DNA of 64,000 nt from Peromyscus leucopus (lineage: Eukaryota > Chordata > Mammalia > Rodentia > Cricetidae). Made by a program: the position numbers and the translations under genes. The notes under the pieces are model-generated. The model searched no databases and was not told the origin of the DNA. It worked only from the letters and a program-made list of their open reading frames with translations. The stretch spans positions 93,959,920 through 94,023,919 of the forward strand of contig NC_051083.1 in NCBI RefSeq assembly GCF_004664715.2, read 5' to 3'. This document shows, piece after piece, positions 14,490 through 26,912 of this stretch (position 1 is its first letter; every line of letters starts with the position of its first letter).

Positions 14490-14640
14490 CTCCCTCCCCA
14501 TTGTTTAATGAGGAAAAGCAGCCCAGAGAAAGGAAGGGAGTTACTTACTCAAGCTCAAGCATCAGATTGGTGGCAAAGTCTGAACTCGAACCCAGATCTT
14601 CTGGATCCAAATCTGACCCACTCTCTACCACCTCGAGCTG
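14490..14640 (-). mobile_element. MIR SINE, antisense
   Basis: The plus strand shows the antisense MIR core: TTTAATGAGGAAAAGCAGCC, GGGAGTTACTTACTCAAGCT, ATTGGTGGCAAAGTCTGAAC, TCGAACCCAGATCTTCTGGA and CACTCTCTACCACC. It accounts for much of an overlapping acidic open frame on the minus strand. Confidence 0.8.
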
Positions 14641-14644
14641 TAAC

Positions 14645-14725
14645 TCCTCCAGGAACTGTGCCTCCTCCCCAGGCTCTGGGTCCTCCCCGAGTTGGGGCTC
14701 CTCCATGAGCTGGGGTTCCTCCAGC
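14645..14725. repeat. 18-bp minisatellite, 4.5 units
   Basis: Units begin at 14645, 14663, 14681, 14699 and 14717, each starting TCCTCC. The units read TCCTCCAGGAACTGTGCC, TCCTCCCCAGGCTCTGGG, TCCTCCCCGAGTTGGGGC, TCCTCCATGAGCTGGGGT and a partial copy. Because 18 is a multiple of three, the minus strand carries a spurious six-residue E-E-P-Q-L type protein repeat. Confidence 0.85.
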
Positions 14726-16074
14726 CTTTCCACCTTCATTTCCCAGATGCACAGGGAAACTCTGGTTGCCTGGCTAAAGTTGTTTTTTTTTTCTCTGTGT
14801 CTCCTCTTTTTCTTCTTTCTCCTCTCACTCTCTCCCTGTAGCTTCCTGGCTAGGGCAGGAGCAACTGGAAACTCTAACAAACTCCAAAGAAAAAGTGCCC
14901 AAGGAGCCTCAGGGCCAGCCTAGGCTGGCTCTGCTGTGGAGGTAGGAAGATGCTCCCTGCCCTGAGTCCTGAGTGCCTTTGGGGGCTCTTGGGCTCTGAG
15001 GGAAGACTGGAGCTCCTGAGGCAAGTGCTGCCCTCAGGATCTTCTGCGGAGGCTGGGCCAGCTTCCTAAACTAACTCCCAGACTAAAGGGGAGGGCCGGA
15101 TCCTCCCGGGGAACCCAGACAGAGGCTCTGCCAGCCAGCCCCTGTGGTTGGAACTTTCAAAAAGACCAATGTTTCAGCAACTGATTTCTTTTCCAACCCG
15201 AACAGCAAGCTTTTCTGTCCCCCTTGCATGACTGTGGCTGTGGCATGCGGCCCCATCCTGAACAGAAGTAGGATTCTAGGGCTGGGGCTCCCTAACACCC
15301 AAACCACTGGTCAATTCCATTAAATAAAATCAAATTTTAAAAACACGTTTTTGGCATTTGGTGGGCCTGAAGCTGGTCTCCTGGCATGGAGATGTTGTGT
15401 ACCTACTGGGATGGTATGTGCACAGCCATCTAGAGATGAAAAGTTGGAAGATCATTGGATCAGAGAATCAGGAGACATGATTTCTATGTCCAGCTGCTCA
15501 CTAATTGGCTGTTCAGTTTGGGGCGGGTACCCACCCCACTTGCGGCCTCAGTTTTCTCCTTGGTAGTGGGAGGGGTCAGACCAGATTATTGAGAGTGTAT
15601 CTACAGTTCTAAACCCCTATGTTCTGTTGAAGGTACAGAAGATAATAGCAGCCAATCTTGGGAAGGAAGTACAGGTCTCAAAGATGCTATCCCCAGCGGC
15701 ACAGTGCTCTGAACTCCTTCATAAATTGGCTAGTAATCACAGGAAGGCAACCCTGTGCTTATGTATGTTTCAGTTTCTGATGTAAATGTCAAAGCCATGG
15801 CTCACCCACTCCCAACCCCACACCACCACCAGCAGGAGGGAAACCAGAAGTATTCTTAGTCCTTTATACCTAAAGGTGAATGAAGGCAGAGAGCTAGCCT
15901 AGTTACAGAGAAGGCCTGTCAGATTGGATTTCCGTTGTGGTTCTGGGCAGGAGAGGGTTTGTGATTGACAGCAGATGGGGAGGGGTCAGGCAGAGAAGGA
16001 TTTAGGGAGAAAGGAGGCAAGGATAGACAGATAATGTTTTGTTCTTGTGCTGCATAAGGTATGTCTAATGCTAA
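14726..16074. other. Unique intronic sequence with a possible MIR3-like fragment
   Basis: No gene seen. Around 15435-15620 the pattern 'gcctcagttttctccttggt' followed by 'ctacagttctaaacccctat' resembles an old MIR3-class SINE, but the match is weak. Confidence 0.35.
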
Positions 16075-16089
16075 TGAAAGGATACTGAA

Positions 16090-16259
16090 GCCGGGCAGTG
16101 GTGGCGCACGCCTTTAGTCCCAGCACTCGGGAGGCAGAGCCAGGCGGATCTCTGTGAGTTCAAGGCCAGCCTGGGCTACCAAGTGAGTCCCAGGAAAGGC
16201 GCAAAGCTACACAGAGAAACCCTGTCTCGAAAAAACAAAAAAAAAAAAAAAAGAAAAAA
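16090..16259 (+). mobile_element. Young B1 SINE with exact target-site duplication
   Basis: Sense B1, GCCGGGCAGTGGTGGCGCAC through AAACCCTGTCTCGAAAAAAC and a poly(A) tail. The flanks GAAAGGATACTGA are identical on both sides (from about 16076 and 16260), and the body is close to consensus with intact CpGs. This is among the younger insertions in the window. Confidence 0.95.
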
Positions 16260-16747
16260 GAAAGGATACTGAGATACTGGTGCTTTCTAGGAGTGTCCTC
16301 TCTCTTAATTTTCCTAATAATAATTTCTAAATGATGACACCAAGGTCTGCTAGAAAAACTGACAAGCTCACAGTATGTTAGATGATTGTCCATTGAATGG
16401 GAAACGCCTATATCTCATGAACACACAATGCCTGATGACTTCTGAGCCACTTGGTAGTCCACTTTTGAAGGTTGAGCAGTCCACTAGTTTCTCAGAAGGG
16501 CCAGAACCAATCAGTTTTCAGAGAAAGAAATAAAAGAACAGCAAAATGAGGTACTATCTCTCTGGGACCTTTGATTCCCAGGACCAAGCTACTTGCTCTT
16601 CAGCACTGGACCTAACCTGCAGCCCAAACGAGGTAATCTTAGAAAAGTTTCTCACATTTAAAGAGTAAAATGAGGGCATAGCATTTTTGGAGATGTGACT
16701 ATTTCTGGTGTGTGTGTGTGGGGGGGGGCAGTTTCAAGTGCAATTTC

Positions 16748-16895
16748 CTTTTATTTTATTTTGAGATAGTGTCTCATGAAATCCAAGCTGTCCTTGCATC
16801 TACTACATAGATGAGCATGACCTTGAACTCCTGAACTTCAGGCTTCCACCTCCCAAGTGCTGGAATCATAGGCATGTACCACCATGACCAGCCCT
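16748..16895 (-). mobile_element. Old B1-family SINE
   Basis: Antisense, strongly diverged B1: TTTATTTTATTTTGAGATAG, CCTTGAACTCCTGAAC, CCCAAGTGCTGGAATCATAG and GTACCACCATGACCAGCC. It is preceded by a (GT)n/G-run at 16710-16728. Confidence 0.7.
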
Positions 16896-17733
16896 TTGGT
16901 ATAACTTTCATCATGTTAGTCCTTTATTTACTTCTTTGACCTCCATCCTGTTCATCTGGCAGCTAATGAACTCTTCAAAGTCTTTAAGACACAGATTTTT
17001 CAGCTGATAGGCCACTGTGACACCTAGAGAATCACTCTCCCTTGATCAAGGCTATGTGATCTCAGCAGTGAGAAAAGTTCCTTGGGGTGAGTTGCTCTTG
17101 TTTGACAAGACTTCAGTGAGCTTCAGGAGATTCAAAATCCACTTTTGAGGGCATTAATGGCAAGTAGGCTCATTTTGAAAAAATTTTCTTGCTACTGATT
17201 TTGGGCAAAACACACTCACTGTGAGTCACAGGCAATTCCTAAGGTTTTAAGAAGGCATTTTCTTTTGCAGATTCTCTAGTCCTAGGTGATGCCCTCTTAT
17301 CCTGTGTTCTTCAGCTTCCTGCCCCTTTTCTATGATCAAGTGAACCAATATCTTAATTTGTGTAATTATTGTTTGATATCTGTCCATATTAGTAAATTTT
17401 AAGGTTCCTGGGGCAGGAAATCTGGCATGGTTTGCTCTATCCCCTACATCTAATCTTTGTCATGTGCATGAGGAAGAAGTCCTTCTTCAGATAAGCACCT
17501 GGGATAGGCAATCTTATTCCAGTCTCCAGAATAGAGCGAACTTCCAAATCGTTAAGTGTAAGGGATGGGAGTGCCCCATTGATACTAACTTAGCTAAGAG
17601 ACAAGGAAGCTGGAGGATGCTGGAAGCAGCCTTAACAGTTTCTTAGTTCATTTCCACACACCACTCGGTCATACAAGAATATATGCTGGCTGTAATGACT
17701 TGCATCTAGCAGAAATTTAATTGATACTCTTTC

Positions 17734-17938
17734 AAAGATTTATTTTTACTATTTTTAATTATGTAATTATGTGTATATGTGTGAGTGCAGGGGCCTGTGG
17801 AGCCCAGAGGTGTCATATCCCCCTGAAACTGGATATACAGGACATTGTAAGCTGCCCAACATGGGTGCTGGGAACTGAACTGGGTCCTGTACAAGAGCAG
17901 TACAAGCATTTGAATGCCAAACCATCACTCCAGCCCCA
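17734..17938 (-). mobile_element. B3-class SINE
   Basis: Antisense B2/B3 SINE: AAAGATTTATTTTTACTATT at the tail, GGCCTGTGGAGCCCAGAGG, GGGTGCTGGGAACTGAACTG and the tRNA-derived head ending CCATCACTCCAGCCCC. Confidence 0.85.
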
Positions 17939-19249
17939 CACATGACATTCTTATTATAAAATTGCTATACATTTTCATCTCGTATCACGTGTTCTCCTTT
18001 TCTTTATAAGTTCTTGTTCCTGACCTACTGCTTTCCTCAACTGTCTGTGCCCTTCTGCCATGGCCTTTATTAAACCAGCACTCACCCTCACTCTTTTATG
18101 CAGCTATCCATTGATAGCACCACACTGTCCCGTTTTGGATGCTTATAGACAACAAGTTCTCTCTGCTATCTAATCGCAGTTGTTCATGCTGCAGTATAGG
18201 TCTGTTTTCTCTTATTCTGTCCCTAGCGTGGTTGGGAAACAGCTAGTCAACGTATCTCAGCTGTGACATTTCTTGTATTTGAAAACCAACTTCTGTCTCT
18301 TGATTACCCTCCACTTTCCCACACTTAAACTCTTGTTAAACTAATGATCTTAGTTCCTTAGTTTTGACAAACAGGTACCCCCAGTCCAAGGTTTACCTCC
18401 TGTTGGCTCTGAAAGCCCTGTATCCCAGTCCTGACCCTTCACAATCTGATTTCCTTTGGATCCCATTGAGCTTTCAACTGTCACCTGCCTTCCCATTGTG
18501 ATGAAGTCACTGCTCTCAAAGGAAAGCTACGTTGGGCCCTTTGATCAATTTCCGTACCCTCCTCAATGGTGTAGTCCCCCTTCTCTTCTATATCCAGGTT
18601 ATTTTTTTCAGCCCAGGCAAATATCTGACATTACCGTGGGCCCTAGAATGGAGTAAAACCTACAGTGCTGTGCCCAGTTGCCTCTATACAATAAGAATCA
18701 TTCATAGTTCACAAGAAGAATTTTTTTTTCTCAAAGGAGAAAAAAAAAACCCAAAGAGCCCTCCCCTCAGTTGTTTTTTGTTTGTTTTGTTTTGTTGCTA
18801 TTCATTAAATAATTTACAAAACCAAATTTTCCTCCCCCACAGGCTATACCCACTTTATCACTGGTTCCCAGGGCTAGCCTTTACACATTTCCATACTGTC
18901 AGGGACTATTTTTAGCAAAGGATGACATTAAATGCTAACTGCCTCATGGGCTTCAAACTTATCTCTTCTACTTGTCAGAATGTTGTTATTCCTCCTGCTT
19001 TGGACCTGGTGGCTACTCACGGCCTAGACATATTTCTAGGGGTGTGAAAACTACCTGCATGGTATTATTTGAAGGTTTCCTAGAAAGCCTTTTTGTCTGG
19101 ACATGTCTTCTTTTGGCCTGTGTCTGATAATTAGAATTTCAATACTAGAGATTCATTTCTTTAGCACAGTTACCATTCCTTAGGAAGTCTCTTTGCTATA
19201 CTCTTCCCTCTTGGTAGTTTGGAATTTATATATTCATTACCATCACCAT
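17939..19249. other. Unique intronic sequence
   Basis: No gene or clear repeat. It includes a TTTG/TTTTG simple stretch near 18776-18797 and A/T runs near 18721-18749. A 127-codon frame at 18532-18915 runs through these low-complexity tracts and shows no domain. Confidence 0.4.
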
Positions 19250-19385
19250 CTGGTTTCTGCCTGACTCTCTCAGATTAGATCATGCATGCCTTTTGTGCAT
19301 TTCCCATTGTACCCTCAGTGTCTGACATGGAGCCTAGAACATGAAAGATGTGCAACGAACATTTCTTGTCGACTGAATCAGTTTA
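19250..19385 (+). mobile_element. L2 LINE 3' end, old
   Basis: The sequence follows the L2 3' terminus: CCATTGTACCCTCAGTGTCT, GACATGGAGCCTAGAACATG, then an AACGAACATTTCTTG...GAATCA ending analogous to 'aatatttgttgaatgaa'. Confidence 0.65.
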
Positions 19386-19595
19386 TGAACTTAAATGTGA
19401 ATTCTTCAGACCACTTGTAAGAAAGGATTGTGGGCACAGGTGTCCGGATATTGACTAGGGTAGAGAACACTAGAAAATAAAGATGGAATACTTACTTTAA
19501 ACAATACCTTCCTGGCTCAGTTGACCTGAGGCTGGTTCTTTTGCTACTCTAGTTCCCTCTCCCTTCCTGCCAACTTGAGGCTTCCCACCTTTCTT

Positions 19596-19772
19596 TTTTT
19601 TTTTTCCAGTATCTTTTTTTTTTTTTTTTGGTTTTTCGAGACAGAGTTTCTCTGTGTAGCTTTGTGCCTTTCCTGGATCTCGCTCTGTAGACCAGGCTGG
19701 CCTCGAACTCACAAAGATCCGCCTGCCTCTGCCTCCTAAGTGCTGGGATTAAAGGCGTGCGCCACCACCGAC
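19596..19772 (-). mobile_element. B1 SINE with target-site duplication
   Basis: Antisense B1 with a split T-rich tail, TTCGAGACAGAGTTTCTCTG and GCTGGGATTAAAGGCGTGCG. CTTCCCACCTTTCTT occurs on both sides (19581-19595 and 19774-19788), an exact target-site duplication. Confidence 0.94.
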
Positions 19773-19788
19773 CCTTCCCACCTTTCTT

Positions 19789-22700
19789 AACCCTACCTAA
19801 AGGCCTTCTATTTAGAGAGCATCTGAGAAAGAGTTTTCCGCTGTGTAAACAAGCCTAAAATGACATCTAGTCTTTCTCCCAGAAAGAATGAGCAATTTTT
19901 ACAAAGATACACACATGCACACGCACCCTTATACTACTCTCCTTCTGCTTCTATTACTTACTTCTAAAGGGTCCTTGTAGAGATGGAAGCTGAGATCCAG
20001 ATATGAAGCCACACCCCAGTGGTCATAAGACAGAGGTATCTTCATGCTCCCATTCTCTAGATGCCTGTCTCTATGAAGGGATAGCCCAGGGTCCTAAGAG
20101 GATATCAGGGGCTAGCTTGTTCTGAGTCAAAAAGGAACATTGAGGGACAGTGTTTAAGTAAGCCTTTCGCTCCGGCTTCTGAAGCTTGGTAACTCTGGGT
20201 TCCAGCCCAGGAAGAATAAAAAGTGTTCCCATTCCAGGCCAGCCTCTTCCTACCAGGATCCCTGCGGGGCTGGCAAGCTTCTCCTCTCCTCTCCCAACCA
20301 GAAAATCTTGTAGCTAGCCAGCCAGTCACTAAACACCTGCCAAAGCCAACCCATTCGTTAAGGCTCTGCTGGAAGCTGCCGCCATAAAGAGACTCTCCCT
20401 TCCTCGTTTGCTTTGGCACGACCCAAGCTCCACTGAGCTTAAGACTTCTCTCAAGGAGCACAGCCTCAACTCAGCTCTTAGAGGCCTGCAGCCTGCGACA
20501 CTTCCTTGCCCCCAGTCCTTGGTGGCAGCTGCTCTACTCTCCAGGGCCACACCTTCAACTCTTCAGACACTGGCCTTGGCCTCCGATAGCCCTGTGTCCT
20601 TTACAGTGCCTTGGAGGAAAGGTAGGCATTCAATAAAGCCACAGTCAGAGGTCAATAAGGAGCAGGCCTTTGGTCAATAAATAATGGATTGATTAATTGA
20701 AATGTTTGGTGGTTCAGAATAAGGCTGAATGCGATGCTGCCATTATTCATTTCTCTGCACATGAGCAGGCAGATTAAGCACTCTGAAAACTGAGCAGTTC
20801 TTATGCTTCCCTTTTTCTTTTTCATCCCTTTCCTTTCCCCCCTCCAACTACGAACCAGGGGAGAGGGAAGAGTGATAAATTAAGTGCAAACGTCGTGGTG
20901 GGGTTTACAGTTTCCCTTGATTCTGGCTGTAATGTGCCTTCAGAACTTGGAATGCTCAGCTTTCCTGAGTCCTGAGATAATGGTCAGGGGCTTGTCCAAG
21001 AACTCATGAGTACGCTCCCTGGACACAGACTATGTCTGCTAGTAATTTCCAAGTCACTTTTTCAAAATCGGTTTCCCTGCTTCTCTCTCTTTTTCTTGGA
21101 CTAGAGAGCAGTCAGTCTCCTCAGCTAACCTCAGCCTGCAAGTCACTTACCTGGTGGCAACATGGTGGAACAGGCTGGGGCAAACACAAGGGAGGAGAAG
21201 AGGAGGAGCTACTGACTTAGTCACAAACTTTGAGTCAATGGAATATTAGATTGATAGGGATATGTGTATTGTATATAGACTTGTTTATGAAAGAAGAATG
21301 TCAGAATCTAGCAACCCTCACTTTACTAGAGCTCAGCTGTACCAAGTTGGTAATGTAATTTTCTGAATAGGCAAAAAGGAAACCCCCAAACAAAACAAAA
21401 CAAACAAACCTAAAAATCATTGTGAATTTAGGGAGGCCTGAAAACTATGAGACTTCATGGGAAATGGACTGGGGATTGGCATGTGAAGTGATTTTCTTTA
21501 AATGGTTCTTCTAGCTTCAGGTACATCTTTCTGCCTAATGTTTATCAAACTAGGGTATCCAGAAAAGTTCCTGACCTGACAATCAGATGAAAAAGGAAGA
21601 GGGACTTTCTGAGACCTGTTCTGAAGCCCCTTCACACACCACCCCTTCAGTAGTGCACTATTAGGAAAAAGTAGCAGTACCCCTGCAAAATGACTTCAGT
21701 CAAACCAAACCCATTCCAGCTTGCCTGTCTGTTTACATCTACTTCTAAATGTGGGACTAAAGCGACTCACACCTTGAAGTCTGGCATTTACCTCTGAGCC
21801 AACTGTTTGCCTCACATAGGGAATAGCAAGCTTTTCCTTGGAAAGTATGAGCTCCATTTAAACCTGAAGCAGGCTTCTGAGTGCCTGGCCTTGGGGAAAG
21901 CCCACCACCGAGCAAGCAGAAGCTTGATGTCTCGGTAACCTGGCACTATTACATAAGGCACTGCATGAGATATGAGTCAGGGCCCTGAGGCTGGCATAGG
22001 CCCAGCCTAGTTTGGAAAGTGAGGCTAAACAGCAGTGTAGGAGAGGTGCTAAGGGGCTAAGATAGAATGCAGCCACTGGATCCACTTCCCTCCACTCACC
22101 TCTCACTCTTTTTTCCTCAGGGATAGCTGGAGCCAATTTCTGGCATACACAGCTCAGAGAAGTGGGAATCCCTACCAGACTCCTACATTGTAAGCAGCTG
22201 CTCTCCATCTCCTCTGAAGAGAAGACAAAAGAAAGTAGGTTGAATACTCAAGGATATTTTGTGAGTAAATTCTTCCTTTGAGGAAGGTCACTGTGATGCT
22301 TTCATAGGCAGGGGACTGATTTCAGGCTTGATCTATCTAAGAAATGTTACTCCCAAGAAAGGAAGGCAGTAACATGCTCTCGTCATCATTGACCGAACCT
22401 GCTTCCAGCCCTTGTTTTCTCTTGGACTAGAGTCTGCACATTGAGGAGCTTCTCATTCAGTCTCATGTGTTTGTTGGGACCTTACACCTCTTACAGCATT
22501 CCCAAAAGTTCAATAGCTACTTTGAAGAAAATTCCTAGCCAGAAGGTACAAGTGAACTTACCTTGCTTGCTGATAAAATCATCTCCTTCCTAGCACAGCA
22601 TTTGGGAAAGCTTGCTTTCAGCTCCTAGTTTATCCCTATTCCAACTCCTCAATTAAGCTGGATTTCAGCATGGAAGGCAGTGACTTCCAGAAGCCATTTT

Positions 22701-23849
22701 CCCCAGGCTGACTGACCCCTCACTGGATGAAGGTTGCTAAAGGTGAGGTTCAACCTTCAGTCCTTTGTAGGGCTCCCACTAATCTAGACGATTCCATGGA
22801 AAGCCTTGTCTGCCCAAGCTCTGGCATAAAATGAAGCCCTAACCCTTGCCCCGTTATTGCAGGCATTGGAACAGCACAATATGTCCTGAGTCATCATTAC
22901 TCTCTTCATCTAAAAAGGAAATTTCAACTTTCTGACCCTCGTGGTCATGGAATGCTCTCCCTTGAGTACACTGAGCACACAAAGTGCCCCTCAAAAGGAG
23001 CCCAAGCTTTGGCCTCTTTCAGCACACTGGTTTCTCAAGGGCTCAAAAGACTATTGCATGACACCGACCAATTTGTTATGTAAACTCAGCCAGCCATGGC
23101 AGATTACAGCTTTGCAGTTATCTTGAGGGATGCCTTACATAAGAGGAGAAAGTTCAGGTAGGAGCAGACTCACGACGAGCAAACATAGTGCAATGGCTGC
23201 CATCATGTACAGACACAGCCAACCTCATCCCTCTCAAGAAATTCACAGTTGGGGCTAGTATTTTGTTGTGCTCCATCATTTAAGGTGCCCAGAGACCCTG
23301 GAAACTTTGGCCAGACACATCCATCTCCATTTATCTAGACGTCTTGGCCTTCAGGAGTGAGTCTGGAAAAAAGCCAACACTACCTGGAATTGAGAGCCTG
23401 CCAGTTTATCTGGAAGAACAAATATAAGCAAGGGTGTTAACTTCATTCAGGGAGGGAAAATAAGGTCACCCTTGAAAGAGTTATTTTCTAAGGTATGGGC
23501 TCACATAGGTCCGCTCTGGGCTAAGCTGACAAGAAGATAAAATTGATGCCCCATTCTGACCGTCTTTAAGAGCTGAACCTTCCAGGCAGACTTCTTGTGC
23601 TCTCTTGTTTCTCGGGGCCTCACATTGTAACAGCCCACCCAACCAGGCCTTTCATGAATCCTGCACCCTCTCTCCACTTCTGTTCTCTAAACTTGGCTTT
23701 TCCATGTCCCATTCACATTGAATTTTACTTCCTATGAGCTGTCACCCTGTCCTCAGATGAGAAACAATTCCACGCAAGGAAGTAAACGGCAAGTATTGTT
23801 ACAAATAAGTAGTCAAAATTTTTGATGAAAAATAGGTGAACAATGCCAT
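19789..23849. other. Mostly unique intronic sequence
   Basis: About 4 kb with no recognised SINE and no coding exon. A faint L2-like terminus (CAGTGCCTTGGAGGAAAGGT then GGCATTCAATAAAG) lies near 20603-20640. The low interspersed-repeat content could reflect regulatory constraint, but I see no diagnostic motif. Confidence 0.4.
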
Positions 23850-24260
23850 TCCCAGGTATATGCCCCGAATAATTGCAAATAGCTACGGGAGCACATACTT
23901 GTATAGTGTTAATAGCAGAATTCCTCAAAATGGCCACACAAAGTAGAAACAATCTATGTGTCTGTTGACAAATGAATGCATAAACAAAATGTGTTATAGC
24001 AGTAAAATGGGACATTATTCAGTCATGAAAAGAAGTGAAGTACTGTTACATGTTTCAACATGGATAAATCTTGAAAACATCATAAGTGAAATAGCCAAAC
24101 ACAGGATCATATATTGCACAATTCCACTTACATGAAATAACAATAGGCAAATCTATAGACACAGAAAGTACCAGGTTACCAGGGACAGGAGAGAGGAGAG
24201 ACTGGGTATGTTACCACTTAAGTGAGTACAGTGGTGAAAATGTCAAAATTTACATGGCAA
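23850..24260 (+). mobile_element. Ancient L1M-type LINE 3' end
   Basis: The sequence matches the familiar terminal ORF2 and 3' UTR order of mammal-wide L1s. Landmarks are GACATTATTCAGTCATGAAA, CATGGATAAATCTTGAAAAC, AAGTGAAATAGCCAAACACA, CACTTACATGAAATAAC, GACACAGAAAGTACCAGGTT and ACCAGGGACAGG. It is much older than the Lx-type L1s upstream of the gene and carries no open ORF2. Confidence 0.8.
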
Positions 24261-25092
24261 ATTTTGGACCACTAAACACATAAGCTGTATAATGTATATG
24301 CACACAATATATACGACAGAGAGATACTCATGTAATAGTGGGTGTAGTAGGGCAGTGAGCTTACTCATCAGCATATGGACTGGCTTCCATATACTAGCCT
24401 GCCAGTACATGCAATTCACATCTGTGCCTTGGCAAAATGACAAATTCTTATATGGTAGGGTTCTCATGAGGTATCCAAACCCTTAGTGTTAAGTTTGCAA
24501 ATGCATTTGTATTTTTAATGGAGGCTGTCCCTTAATCCAAGAGTGCCTATTTTGTGTCAGACTACTAGAAGCTCAGGAAATAGTTATTTTAAATTACTTT
24601 GGGCCAAGGAAGGACTTTCGAAGCCCGATACCAAAAGCAAAAATCACAAAGGCAAAGAATGACAGGCTTAACCACATAGAAACTCAAAACCTCTCTATGA
24701 CAAAGAATCCTGTCCTTGAAATCAAATGGTAAATTAATTGACAAAGGATTGCAGTCTCTAGTACAGGCTTTCTCACGGTGTGGTCTACATACCACTGATG
24801 CTATAGGAGAGGAGTTTCAGATGGTACAAGGACAGAGTTGAATCTTAAATAGTATGAAAATTTTCTTGGAAAAAAAAACTGATCTCTAAATCTAACTCTT
24901 CCTCCAGCTTAACAAGCAATCAGAAATATTTGATATTATTTCCTGAGATTTGTGTACGAGAACCCAATGGTAGCAGGTCAGCTTACAGGTGGACACCTAG
25001 GAATTTTGGAGCTGAAAGGATTTAAGATTCAGAGTATTTGGGATGACACTGAACAGGTATGCTCTGGGACCAAAGGCAGTATATGGTTGATT

Positions 25093-25280
25093 TAGCCAGA
25101 TGTGGTGGTTCATACCTGTAATCTCAGCCCTTGAGAAGCAGAATCAGAAGGATTGTATATAGTTCAAGACAAACCTGGGGTATGCTGAGTTCCAGGCCAG
25201 CCAAGATCAGTGTGAGTTCTAAGCCGTCTTGGGCGGTATGTGAGACACTATCATCTCAAAAAGTATCCAAAAATAAATTT
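25093..25280 (+). mobile_element. Old B1-family SINE with internal rearrangement
   Basis: Sense B1-like start (GCCAGATGTGGTGGTTCATA, CCTGTAATCTCAGCCCTTGA), then GTTCAAGACAAACCTGGGG and an A-rich end. It is longer than a standard B1 monomer and diverged, so it may be a partial dimer or a PB1/B4-like relative. Confidence 0.6.
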
Positions 25281-25759
25281 GAGGTTATAAAAACAGCAAT
25301 CAAAACAGTATATTGCCAGTTACCTTGTCAGTTAGCTACACCTAACAAGTTAGGCAATTAAATTCATTCAAAGTTTTCATTTAAGAAGCTTTTGTTTGTT
25401 TGTTTGAAATACTGCATTTTAACTGGAAAATTCAGCTAATTGTTCAGTGTACTCTATCTTCTTCCTAAACTTTCAAGTATTCAGAAGCATAGTCAAATGA
25501 TAAAGTGAAGTCTAATAATAGTCTGACCAGCCATCAATCACAGTTTCCCTGAGTCTGTCCCAGTTTGACCAGCAGAGTCCTGTGTCCCATGTAAGATTAG
25601 GATAGCTGGACATACTGATCATTTGGAAAGGTTCTGGAATAACATTTTTCTTTGCTGCATTGAGAAAAATTGTAGTGTTCTAAGCACCTCTTTAGTGTTA
25701 GTGTTTTTTCTTTCTTTCTTTTTTTAGACATTCAGTAGACTCCAGAATCTATGATTTCA

Positions 25760-25965
25760 GTTGAGAGTTTTGGCATTGCTCTTCATTGTGTGACAAAGGG
25801 CAACTTACTTAATCAAGCATCAATTGCCTTTTTATAAAAGTGAAAATCGGTGCTAATAATACCAGTTTCGTTGGGTTGGTATAAAAACTAAATGAGATTA
25901 TGCAGATGCTATTCTTGGTATGCATTATAAATGAACAAGAATTGTTAGCTATTAATCCTTTATAG
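25760..25965 (+). mobile_element. MIR SINE, old
   Basis: The MIR order is visible: TGTGTGACAAAGGGCAACTT, ACTTAATCAAGCATCAATTG, then 'taaaagtgaaaatcggtgctaataat' (short of consensus), AACTAAATGAGATTATGCAG and GAATTGTTAGCTATTAATCC. Confidence 0.75.
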
Positions 25966-26180
25966 TTATTAATTACATTAAACAAGATTTAAGGGATGGT
26001 GTTTAAAATACATTTCTTCTCCCTACTAGTCTAGAGGTACCATTTATATACCCAAAGGCTGCATAATCATTCTCACTGATTCTGATAAGTACAAACACTC
26101 CATCAGAACTTCTACCATACTATTAGTTAACACGTGATTAAAACTGAAAAAGAAAAATCCACATTTAAACACCTTCATAA

Positions 26181-26286
26181 AGCGAGGCCAGCCTGGTCTC
26201 CAAAGCAAGTTCCAGGAAAGGCACAAAGCTACACAGAGAAACCCTGTCTCGAAAAAACAAACAAACAAACAAACAAACAAAAAAAA
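26181..26286 (+). mobile_element. 5'-truncated B1 SINE with target-site duplication
   Basis: Only the 3' part of B1 is present, from GCGAGGCCAGCCTGGTCTCC through CCTGTCTCGAAAAAACAAAC and a (CAAA)n tail. Flanks AACACCTTCATAA (26168-26180 and 26287-26299) are identical, so the truncation happened on insertion rather than by later deletion. Confidence 0.93.
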
Positions 26287-26324
26287 AACACCTTCATAAG
26301 GATTTTCTAGCACGTGATTAGTTG

Positions 26325-26475
26325 TGGGGTTGGAGAGATTGTTCAGTGGTTAAGAATGCTTGGTGCTCTTGCAGAGGAACAAAGTTTGGTTCCTAGCACC
26401 CACATCAGGTAGTTCACAACCACCTGTAACTCCAGCTCCAGGGGTTCTGATACTCTTGGTTTTCATTGGGTGCGT
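26325..26475 (+). mobile_element. B3-class SINE
   Basis: Sense tRNA-derived head GGGGTTGGAGAGATTGTTCA, then GTTCCTAGCACCCACATCAG and CCACCTGTAACTCCAGCTCC, running into the adjoining CG/CA microsatellite and a T/A-rich tail near 26555. Confidence 0.85.
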
Positions 26476-26478
26476 GAG

Positions 26479-26531
<53 letters not shown>
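26476..26531. repeat. (CG)n-(CA)n microsatellite
   Basis: A GCGCGCGCGC run leads into an uninterrupted CA repeat of about 22 units inside the 3' part of the B3 SINE. The tract alternates purine and pyrimidine and is Z-DNA-prone. Confidence 0.95.
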
Positions 26532-26533
<2 letters not shown>

Positions 26534-26912
26534 CCCATCAATAAAAAAATTTAAAAACCTTTTAAAAATAGGTTAAAATAGTGAAATCTTTACCTCAGAG
26601 TACACCAACAATTAAGTAGTTATCCATAATTACCAGAACAAAACACCTTTACATAAGTAGAAGCCAAGGAGAAATCAAGCAAGTAAAACACAGCCCTACC
26701 CTCAGATTGTTTACTCTTTGTTCCAAGAAAATCAAGGCCTAAACTGGGAGTTAGGACAGATCAAACCCAATGAACCAGATATATATCAAGAATGTACCAT
26801 GTCTTCTTCCCAAGACTGCTGGAGGCCTTGAAACAGCAGAATTTGCTACAAAATAAGGGACAGAGACTGGCTTCTCCAGTAGGAGATGCGGCCTTGAAAA
26901 ATGATAGTGGAA

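Noticed and set aside
14545..14880. 111-codon acidic minus-strand frame as a gene or exon
   Set aside because: Built from a MIR and an 18-bp minisatellite; no splice sites or family match.
24243..24486. Short frames on both strands at 24243-24486
   Set aside because: They overlap the end of an ancient L1M and AT-rich sequence; no domain.
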